Shown here: positions 1 through 4,424 of the stretch, piece by piece | Layout: every line of letters begins with the position of its first letter | Position numbering within the stretch: position 1 is the first letter of the stretch | Assembly (NCBI GenBank): GCA_050248375.1 | Contig: JBFWSL010000235.1 | Coordinates: 1 to 5,662, forward strand | DNA length: 5,662 nt | Source: JAYZVT01 sp050248375 | GTDB lineage: Bacteria; Pseudomonadota; Alphaproteobacteria; Rhizobiales; Methyloligellaceae | Direction: 5' to 3' | Translations under genes and position numbers: made by a program | The notes under the pieces: model-generated | The model's input: the letters and a program-made list of their open reading frames with translations, nothing else | Databases searched by the model: none | Told to the model about the DNA's origin: nothing

Positions 1-367
1 GCCCTGCCGGCCGCTCGCCACCGACATCGACCCTCTCGCCATTTCCGTGGCGCGGGACAACGCCAGGCGCAACCGGGCGCCGCATATCCGCTTCGCCGTC
101 GCCACCGGGCTCGGCGGCGGCGCCATTCGCGAGGCAGCGCCCTACGACCTGGTGTGCGCCAACATCCTCGCGCGGCCGCTGATCGCCATGGCCAGGGGCA
201 TGGCGCGTATCGTCGTGCCGGGAGGCCATGCAATTCTGTCGGGGATAACGGCCGATCAGGCCGCAGAAGTGGCCGCCGCCTATGGAGCGGCGGGATTCGC
301 GCGGGTCCGCGCGACAGGAAAGGGCAACTGGACGACGCTGCTGCTGCGCCGCGCCGGAACGATCTGA
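1..367 (+). CDS. prmA: Ribosomal protein L11 methyltransferase, C-terminal part (5' end outside window)
   Basis: The protein is a SAM-dependent methyltransferase of the PrmA family, which methylates ribosomal protein L11 in the cytoplasm. The visible 121 residues (first full codon at base 2) start inside the Rossmann-type SAM domain. The acidic stretch ATDIDPLAISVARDN (about residues 6-20) matches the family's SAM-binding strand. DLVCANILARPL (about residues 49-60) carries the conserved ANIL signature. The GGHAILSGI strand and a final GNWTTLLLRR strand complete the fold. The stop is TGA at 365-367. The N-terminal L11-binding domain and the glycine-rich SAM motif lie left of the window. The GTG at 47 is an internal valine codon, not a start. 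No clear terminator hairpin follows; the gene ends 7 bases from the stop of a convergent small gene. The family call is firm; the substrate is inferred from the family. Confidence 0.93.
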   Translation, partial: PCRPLATDIDPLAISVARDNARRNRAPHIRFAVATGLGGGAIREAAPYDLVCANILARPLIAMARGMARIVVPGGHAILSGITADQAAEVAAAYGAAGFARVRATGKGNWTTLLLRRAGTI

Positions 368-374
368 AACCGTC

Positions 375-545
375 CTAGCCCTGCGGTATGCGAGCGACGG
401 AAGCGACGCTTGCGGCCACGCGGGCCGGTTTGCGCCGCTCGTCGTCCCAGAATTCCGTAACCGACCCCGTCAGGTGCCGGCCGAGGCCTTCGAGCCAGCG
501 CTCGAAGCCGCCGTCCAGCAGCCCGGAAGCCTGTTCCCTTGCCAT
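375..545 (-). CDS. Small hypothetical protein, 56 residues
   Basis: I do not recognise this gene. A clean open frame runs from ATG (545-543) to TAG (377-375). Codon third positions are mostly G/C, like the real genes here. The protein starts MAREQASGLLDGGFERWLEG, with an apparently amphipathic first half, two tryptophans (residues 17 and 33), an acidic-basic patch WDDERRKP (33-40) and an alanine/valine-rich tail. There is no membrane segment, signal peptide or cysteine. Its start lies 4 bases beyond the TAA of the upstream DUF1127-like gene on the same strand. No strong Shine-Dalgarno is visible (only a GAG), so translation probably depends on coupling to that gene. Its stop faces the prmA stop 7 bases away. 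Support is position, frame and codon use only; it could be a chance frame. Confidence 0.5.
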   Translation of the reverse strand: MAREQASGLLDGGFERWLEGLGRHLTGSVTEFWDDERRKPARVAASVASVARIPQG

Positions 546-549
546 GAGC

Positions 550-780
550 TTACTCGGGGAAGGGAACGGTCTCGCCGCGGCGCAGGCGCTCGATATCCTG
601 GGCGGTGAAGCCGTAGGACTGCAGCGTGGCCGTGTCCATCATGCGGAAGTGGTCGGACACCAGGCGCTGGGCGCGCATCTCCTGGCCCTTCGCCACCGAG
701 GTGAAGAAGCGGACCAGCCAGTTGCCGCCGGAAGCCTTTTCGCGGGCCGCGGGGACAGTCGTGAAAGTGGTAGCAGCCAT
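550..780 (-). CDS. DUF1127-like small protein, 76 residues
   Basis: This is a small soluble protein of unknown function. I chose the ATG at 780 because it has a good ribosome-binding site: AAGGA at 792-788, seven bases upstream. An in-frame start at 942 would place the extra residues across the palindrome and the structured leader. Residues 20-40 (NWLVRFFTSVAKGQEMRAQR) look helical. Residues 48-69 (MDTATLQSYGFTAQDIERLRRG) resemble the end of DUF1127 proteins, where a short helix is followed by an LxDIGlsRxDIE-type motif and a basic/glycine end. Such proteins are common and often duplicated in Alphaproteobacteria; some are linked to RNA or phosphate and carbon metabolism, but I infer no role here. 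It is first in a pair with the 56-residue gene. A palindrome about 120 bases upstream may control it. It lacks the canonical DIG triplet (here SYG), so family membership is likely but not certain. Confidence 0.75.
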   Translation of the reverse strand: MAATTFTTVPAAREKASGGNWLVRFFTSVAKGQEMRAQRLVSDHFRMMDTATLQSYGFTAQDIERLRRGETVPFPE

Positions 781-808
781 AGCTTTTTCCTTTTCCTTGC
801 TTGCACTT

Positions 809-831
809 GGGAGCCTCTCCCGAGGCCTCCC
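809..831 (-). other. GNRA-type hairpin in the presumed 5' leader of the small-gene pair
   Basis: Read on the minus strand, arms GGGAGGCCTC and GAGGCTCCC flank a GGGA loop. They form nine pairs with one bulged G, and the loop fits the GNRA tetraloop pattern. The hairpin ends about 16 bases before the AAGGA ribosome-binding site of the 76-residue gene. A second inverted repeat just upstream (CCGGCC at 831-836 with GGCCGG at 847-852) would make the leader more structured. It has no T-run, so it is not an intrinsic terminator. It may stabilise the mRNA or control ribosome access, but it could also be chance in GC-rich DNA. Confidence 0.35.
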
Positions 832-899
832 CGGCCGCGAATCACCGGCCGGTGCGTCTGTAATGAGGATAAGAGACCCCGCCGCCGGGAGTAGGCCGA

Positions 900-931
900 A
901 TTGCTGCATTGCAGCAATGCGAATGCTGCAT
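900..931. promoter_or_regulatory. Palindromic operator candidate with CTGC-N3-GCAG core
   Basis: Bases 900-918 read ATTGCTGCATTGCAGCAAT, a perfect palindrome with 9-base arms around a single T. The motif TGCTGCAT at 902-909 recurs at 924-931, 22 bases on, about two helical turns. The site lies near the middle of the divergent region, about 105 bases before the aminopeptidase start and 120 bases before the 76-residue gene. The core fits CTGC-N3-GCAG, reported for PhaR-type regulators of polyhydroxybutyrate granule genes in Alphaproteobacteria. No PHB gene is in the window, so assigning that regulator is speculative. That the site is a protein-binding operator is a reasonable inference from its symmetry. 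Confidence 0.45.
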
Positions 932-936
932 AGCAA
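908..936 (-). promoter_or_regulatory. Tentative promoter for the small-gene pair
   Basis: On the minus strand, TTGCTA (936-931) and TGCAAT (913-908) are 17 bases apart, each matching four of six bases of the sigma-70 consensus. The -10 lies inside the 19-bp palindrome, so a bound repressor would block it. Transcription would start near 901, giving a leader of about 120 bases with the hairpin described separately. The hexamer matches are weak. Confidence 0.25.
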
Positions 937-964
937 AATCACCCGCGTGTCACATACCTGCCAT

Positions 965-1006
965 GCCGGACCGGACAGCCGGAGTCGTTGAACAGCGCGG
1001 TCCGGC
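965..1006 (+). repeat. Perfect 8-bp inverted repeat upstream of the aminopeptidase gene
   Basis: GCCGGACC (965-972) is matched by its complement GGTCCGGC (999-1006) across a 26-base loop, ending 16 bases before the aminopeptidase start. It could fold in the 5' leader of that mRNA or be a weak operator. The GC-rich background makes chance likely. Confidence 0.2.
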
Positions 1007-1022
1007 GGCGTAGAAACGGCGG

Positions 1023-2864
1023 ATGTTTCAGAAATTCGAGGACATCCCGGCCGGCGGGGGCGCGGCGGAACGGCTTCCGCTGCTCCGGGCCGAATTGAAA
1101 CGCCAGGGGGTCACGGGCTTCTTCCTGCCCCGGTCCGACGAATTCATGAACGAATACGTACCGGAATCCGCGGAAAGGCTGCGCTGGCTGACCGGCTTCT
1201 CGGGCTCCGCCGGCTTCGCCATCATCCTCCCGAAGCAAGCGGCCCTGTTCGTGGACGGGCGCTACACCTTGCAGGCCGGGACGCAGGTGGACGCTTCCCT
1301 GATCCAGGTACTCCAGAAACCCCGGAGCCGCGCCCGCGACTGGCTGGCGTCGCGTCTGACCGCGGCGGACCGCATCGGCTACGACCCACGGGTCCATGGC
1401 ATCGGCGAGGTCGAGCACCTGCAAAGGGCGATCAGGGACACCGGCGCCACGCTGGTGCCGCTGGAAAGCAACCCCGTGGACGCCGTGTGGAAGGACCGGC
1501 CCGAACCGCCGCTGGGTCCCATCGTGCCTCATGAACGGAAATACGCCGGCAAGCCGGCCCCGGAGAAGATCGCTGACCTGAGGACCGCGCTGAAGGAGGC
1601 GGACCAGGACGCCTGTGTCCTGGCCCTGCCGGAATCCGTTGCCTGGCTGCTCAATATCCGCGGCTCCGACGTGCCCCATACCCCCCTGCCCCTGGTGCAG
1701 GCCATCGTGCGGGCCGCCGGCCCCGTGGAGCTGTTCGCGGATCCGCGCAAGGTCCCCGCCAAAACCGCGAAGTGGCTGGGCAACGATGTCAGGGTGCTGC
1801 CGCCCGGGGAACTGCCCGCCCGCCTCGCCGCCCTGGCGCGGAAGACCGTGCGCCTGGACGCCGACACCGTTCCCTCCTGGTTCGCCATGCAGCTCGAGCA
1901 GGCCGGCGCCAAGGTCGTGCGCGCCGCCGACCCCTGCCTGCTGCCCAAGGCGCGCAAGAACCCGGCTGAGATCGCCGGCACGAAGGCCGCGCACAGGCGC
2001 GACGGCATGGCCATGTGCCGCTTTCTCGCCTGGCTCGACCGGGAAGCGCCGAAGGGAAAGGTGGACGAGATCTCCGCCGCCCGGCAGCTCGAGGATTTCC
2101 GCGCAGAGACCGGCAAGCTCAAGGAGATCAGCTTCGACACCATATCGGGCGCGGGGCCGAACGGCGCCATCGTCCACTACCGCGTCACCCGGTCGAGCAA
2201 CCGCAAGCTCAAGCGCGGCCAGCTCTACCTGGTGGACTCCGGCGCGCAGTATCTCGACGGCACCACCGACATCACCCGCACCGTCGCGGTGGGCAAGCCG
2301 ACGGCCGAGATGCGCCGCCACTTCACGCTGGTCCTGAAAGGCCATGTCGCAATCGCCACCGCCCGCTTTCCCGTGGATACCCGCGGACAGGACCTCGACC
2401 CCCTCGCCCGCGCACCGCTCTGGGCCGCCGGTCTCGACTACGATCACGGCACCGGCCATGGCGTCGGCAGCTATCTGAGCGTGCACGAAGGGCCGGCACG
2501 CATCTCTAGGCTTGGCGGGGTACCGCTGGAGCCCGGCATGATCCTCTCCAACGAGCCGGGTTACTACCGCGCCGGCAGATACGGCATCCGCATCGAGAAC
2601 CTTGTCCTGGTCACGAAGCCGTCGAAGCCGAAGGGCGGCGAACGGCCCATGCTCGGCTTCGAAACCCTCACGCTGGCGCCCATCGACCGGCGGCTGATCG
2701 ATCCCGGGCTGCTGAACGCGGACGAGATCCGCTGGCTCGACGCCTATCACGCCCGCGTCCTCGCCAGCATCGGCCCGAGGCTCAAGGACGCGGAGCGCGA
2801 ATGGCTGCGCAAGGCCTGCGCGCCTCTCGTGGCAAAAAAGACAAAGGGGAAACGCAAGAGATGA
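1023..2864 (+). CDS. pepP: Xaa-Pro aminopeptidase (aminopeptidase P), long three-domain form, M24B
   Basis: This cytoplasmic metallopeptidase removes an N-terminal residue next to proline and should need two divalent metal ions, usually Mn. Its 613 residues fit the long XPNPEP1-type layout rather than the roughly 440-residue E. coli PepP. A creatinase-type N domain covers about 15-150, a second such domain about 160-315, the M24 pita-bread catalytic domain about 320-540, and a C-terminal extension about 545-605. All five metal ligands are present: D405 (LVDSGAQY), D416 (TTDITRT), H479 (GTGHGVG), E511 (SNEPGYY) and E525 (RIENL). Histidines H385 and H488 match the usual active-site positions. 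The ATG at 1023 is the first start after an in-frame TAG at 1011, and the N domain begins soon after it. The Shine-Dalgarno (GGCGG directly before ATG) is poor. The tail KKTKGKRKR is strongly basic. The TGA overlaps the ATG of the next gene. Confidence 0.96.
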   Translation: MFQKFEDIPAGGGAAERLPLLRAELKRQGVTGFFLPRSDEFMNEYVPESAERLRWLTGFSGSAGFAIILPKQAALFVDGRYTLQAGTQVDASLIQVLQKPRSRARDWLASRLTAADRIGYDPRVHGIGEVEHLQRAIRDTGATLVPLESNPVDAVWKDRPEPPLGPIVPHERKYAGKPAPEKIADLRTALKEADQDACVLALPESVAWLLNIRGSDVPHTPLPLVQAIVRAAGPVELFADPRKVPAKTAKWLGNDVRVLPPGELPARLAALARKTVRLDADTVPSWFAMQLEQAGAKVVRAADPCLLPKARKNPAEIAGTKAAHRRDGMAMCRFLAWLDREAPKGKVDEISAARQLEDFRAETGKLKEISFDTISGAGPNGAIVHYRVTRSSNRKLKRGQLYLVDSGAQYLDGTTDITRTVAVGKPTAEMRRHFTLVLKGHVAIATARFPVDTRGQDLDPLARAPLWAAGLDYDHGTGHGVGSYLSVHEGPARISRLGGVPLEPGMILSNEPGYYRAGRYGIRIENLVLVTKPSKPKGGERPMLGFETLTLAPIDRRLIDPGLLNADEIRWLDAYHARVLASIGPRLKDAEREWLRKACAPLVAKKTKGKRKR

Positions 2865-3607
2865 AGCCCGTCATGATCGTCACCGGCGGATCGCGCGGCA
2901 TCGGCGAGGCGACCGCGCGGCTCGCCGCCGAACGCGGCTACGCCGTATGCATCAACTACGTCTCCAGCAAGGAAAAGGCGCGGCAACTGGCCGGAGACAT
3001 CGTCGCCAATGGCGGCGAGGCGCTGGCGGTCCATGCGGACATCGCCGGGGAGGAGGACGTGCTGCGCCTGTTCCGCACCTGCGACCAGGAGCTGGGCACG
3101 CTCTCGGTGCTGGTGAACAACGCCGGCATCCTGGAGAAGCAGTCGCGCCTGGAGAAGATGACGGCGGCCCGTATCGACCGCGTCTTCGCCACCAATGTGC
3201 GCGGCGCCTTCCTGTGCGCCCGCGAAGCGGTCAAGCGCATGTCCACCAGTCACGGCGGCAAGGGCGGCGCCATCGTCAACGTGTCGTCCATGGCCGCGCG
3301 TCTGGGCGCGCCGGACGAATATGTGGACTATGCCGCCTCCAAGGGCGCCATGGACTCCATGACCGTCGGCCTGTCGAAGGAAGTTGCGGGCGAAGGCATC
3401 CGCGTCAACGCCGTGCGCCCCGGCGTCATCGAGACGGAGATCCACGCCTCGGGCGGCGAGCCCGGACGCCCGGACCGCGTCGGCCCCACCCTCCCCATGA
3501 AGCGCGCCGGCACGGCCATCGAGGTGGCCCGCGCCATACTCTGGCTCGCCTCCGACGAGGCCTCCTACACCACCGGCAGCTTCATCGAGGTCAGCGGCGG
3601 GCGGTGA
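2861..3607 (+). CDS. Short-chain dehydrogenase/reductase, YgfF-like
   Basis: This is an NAD(P)-dependent oxidoreductase of the classical SDR family, 248 residues, with a single Rossmann domain. The cofactor motif TGGSRGIG is at 8-15, D60 lies in the adenine-contact region, and NNAG is at 86-89. The catalytic set is N112, S143, Y157 and K161 (YAASK). PG at 188-189 is followed by the HASGGEPGR segment (195-203). That segment and the ending SFIEVSGGR resemble E. coli YgfF, a putative glucose 1-dehydrogenase, as I remember it; the true substrate is unknown. The start at 2861 is backed by AAGGGGA (2844-2850), ten bases upstream, and by the Rossmann strand beginning at once. A start at 2801 would add 20 residues inside the aminopeptidase frame and is rejected. 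The ATGA overlap implies co-transcription and translational coupling with the aminopeptidase gene. FabG is a less likely alternative. Confidence 0.93.
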   Translation: MKPVMIVTGGSRGIGEATARLAAERGYAVCINYVSSKEKARQLAGDIVANGGEALAVHADIAGEEDVLRLFRTCDQELGTLSVLVNNAGILEKQSRLEKMTAARIDRVFATNVRGAFLCAREAVKRMSTSHGGKGGAIVNVSSMAARLGAPDEYVDYAASKGAMDSMTVGLSKEVAGEGIRVNAVRPGVIETEIHASGGEPGRPDRVGPTLPMKRAGTAIEVARAILWLASDEASYTTGSFIEVSGGR

Positions 3608-4049
3608 TCTCCGGAAATTCGTCCGGATCGGCGCGGAAAGGGCTGATGACCGTCACGCCATTCAGTTCTTGCCCATGCTGCATGTCCTCGGTGACGAGAT
3701 AGCGGCACCCCTGCGTCTGCGCCGCCGCCACGATCAGGCAGTCCCACCAGGAAAAGCCGAAGCGATCCTGAACTGTCCAGGCATGGCGGACGAGGAATTC
3801 ATCGACAGGCGCCGGCTTCCACGCCATGAGAGCATCGACATGACGCCGCGCCTCCGCCCCCTGCATGGGCGGAACCAGCCGCTGCGTGACCGTGACGTAG
3901 TATTCGTTGAGCACCTGCACACTCAATCGCCCGAGACGGCTCCGCCACAGCGCGGCAATCCATTTCTCCGCCCGTTCCTGCTTTGACGGGATGGCGGCAT
4001 CGGCCACATAGACGAGCAGGTTAGAGTCTACGAAGAACGGGGCGGTCAT
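3591..4049 (-). CDS. vapC: PIN-domain ribonuclease toxin, VapC family
   Basis: This is a likely toxin of a type II toxin-antitoxin pair, a Mg-dependent ribonuclease that would cut RNA when freed from its antitoxin. The 152 residues form one PIN domain. The acidic active-site residues are visible: D8 in FFVDSNLL, E49 in VQVLNEYY, D103 in SWWDCLIVAAA, and E121/D122 in LVTEDMQHG. The set looks intact, so the toxin is probably active. The ATG at 4049 lies inside the last codons of the antitoxin gene (29-base overlap). No good Shine-Dalgarno precedes it, so translation is probably coupled to the antitoxin. After the usual end of the fold (GVTVISPF, 131-138) a 14-residue tail runs to the TGA at 3593-3591, overlapping the convergent dehydrogenase gene by 17 bases. 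The RNA target cannot be inferred. Confidence 0.92.
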   Translation of the reverse strand: MTAPFFVDSNLLVYVADAAIPSKQERAEKWIAALWRSRLGRLSVQVLNEYYVTVTQRLVPPMQGAEARRHVDALMAWKPAPVDEFLVRHAWTVQDRFGFSWWDCLIVAAAQTQGCRYLVTEDMQHGQELNGVTVISPFRADPDEFPEITARR

Positions 4050-4266
4050 AGAGTTCGTCGCGCTTGGGATATTTGGCTGACGTCGAGATGGAGCGGGGCG
4101 CAGCCGACAGATAGCTCCGCATCGCCTGCTCGTAAGCCGCCTCGTGCTGCATGGTCTCGGTCAGCAGCTCGGCGATGAACCGTGAAAGGCTCTTGTCCAG
4201 TTCCGCAGCCTTGACGCGTGCCCAGCGGGCGACCTTTTCATCCAGCGTTATGGTGACGTTCTTCAT
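4021..4266 (-). CDS. vapB: Ribbon-helix-helix antitoxin of the VapBC-type module
   Basis: This is the antitoxin partner of the PIN toxin, expected to bind and inhibit it and to repress the shared promoter. It has 81 residues. The N-terminal MKNVTITLDEKVARWARVKA gives the beta-strand and first helix of a CopG/Arc-type ribbon-helix-helix fold, and the second helix is about 24-38 (DKSLSRFIAELLTET). The rest, ending YPKRDELYDRPVLRRL, is the likely toxin-binding tail, as in many VapB proteins. The ATG at 4266 is the only sensible start. No Shine-Dalgarno precedes it, and the predicted transcription start falls on this codon, so it is probably translated from a leaderless mRNA. The TAA at 4023-4021 lies within the toxin gene. 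The pair is somewhat less GC-rich than its neighbours, in keeping with transfer. The exact subfamily name is by association with the toxin. Confidence 0.87.
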   Translation of the reverse strand: MKNVTITLDEKVARWARVKAAELDKSLSRFIAELLTETMQHEAAYEQAMRSYLSAAPRSISTSAKYPKRDELYDRPVLRRL

Positions 4267-4309
4267 GACACGAAAATAGTATTACACGAATTTCGTGTCA
4301 AATTCGTTT
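4267..4309. promoter_or_regulatory. Repeated half-site operator for antitoxin autoregulation
   Basis: Bases 4284-4298 read ACACGAATTTCGTGT, a perfect palindrome with 7-base arms. A third half-site, ACACGAA, lies at 4268-4274, and a one-mismatch fourth, TTCGTTT, at 4303-4309. GACACGAAA (4267-4275) and TTTCGTGTC (4291-4299) also form a wider 9-base inverted repeat. The sites cover the -35, the spacer and part of the -10, so a bound ribbon-helix-helix dimer, or the antitoxin-toxin complex, would block RNA polymerase. The symmetry is seen directly; binding by this antitoxin is inferred from how such modules usually work. Confidence 0.7.
4273..4301 (-). promoter_or_regulatory. Sigma-70-type promoter of the toxin-antitoxin module
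   Basis: On the minus strand, a perfect -35 TTGACA (4301-4296) and a -10 TATTTT (4278-4273) are 17 bases apart. Only six bases separate the -10 from the antitoxin ATG, so transcription would start at or next to the A of the start codon (4266). The surroundings are much more AT-rich than the rest of the window. The half-site repeats described separately overlap both hexamers. Confidence 0.7.
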
Positions 4310-4335
4310 CTCGACGCTTACACTGCCGGACCATT

Positions 4336-4361
4336 CCCGGATTGCGCTCCGCTCCGTCCGG
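4336..4361. repeat. REP-like palindromic element
   Basis: CCGGA (4337-4341) pairs with TCCGG (4357-4361). Inside, GCG (4344-4346) pairs with CGC (4350-4352) around a three-base loop, giving a short imperfect hairpin, followed by GCTACG. The form CCGGATTGCGCTCCG followed by TCCGGCTACG resembles a dispersed intergenic palindrome that I recall from proteobacterial genomes. There is one copy in the window, so its repetitive nature cannot be shown here. Confidence 0.4.
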
Positions 4362-4368
4362 CTACGAG

Positions 4369-4424
4369 GAAGCAGCGGGCGCCGGCCTCCCGCCCGCGCC
4401 GGAATGCCGCTGGAACGCTGCTTC
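4369..4424 (-). terminator. Inverted repeat at the ligA 3' end, possible terminator
   Basis: GAAGCAGCG (4369-4377) and CGCTGCTTC (4416-4424) are perfect 9-base complements 38 bases apart; the latter reaches the last base of the ligA stop codon. A nested GCGGGCG (4375-4381) with CGCCCGC (4391-4397) forms a 7-bp stem with a 9-base loop, sharing three bases with the outer arm. No T-run follows on the minus strand, so this is not a classic intrinsic terminator. It may protect the ligA 3' end or aid Rho-dependent release. Confidence 0.35.

Noticed and set aside
843..854. Perfect 12-bp palindrome CACCGGCCGGTG
   Set aside because: It is built of GGCC/CCGG steps, which arise often by chance in such GC-rich DNA, and it has no second copy or clear promoter relation.
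781..942. An N-terminal extension of the DUF1127-like protein to a start at 942
   Set aside because: The extra residues would be encoded by the palindrome and hairpin region. The ATG at 780 has a well-spaced AAGGA, and the family-like part lies wholly after it.
388..991. Plus-strand frames across the small-gene pair and intergenic region
   Set aside because: They cross the structured leader and palindrome, lack ribosome-binding sites and family resemblance, and conflict with the better-supported minus-strand genes.
939..2750. A 603-codon open frame on the minus strand opposite the aminopeptidase gene
   Set aside because: It is an antisense shadow in GC-rich DNA. The composition is unnatural (many G, A, R, H, Q), no domain is visible, and the plus strand carries a full aminopeptidase with all metal ligands.
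2747..3445. A 232-codon minus-strand frame opposite the dehydrogenase
   Set aside because: It is a shadow frame: the plus strand has an intact SDR with all catalytic residues, and the minus-strand product has shadow-like composition.
4321..4335. TGCCGGACC here recurs at 964-972
   Set aside because: The shared stretch is only nine GC-rich bases and the flanks differ, so it is not enough to call a repeat family.
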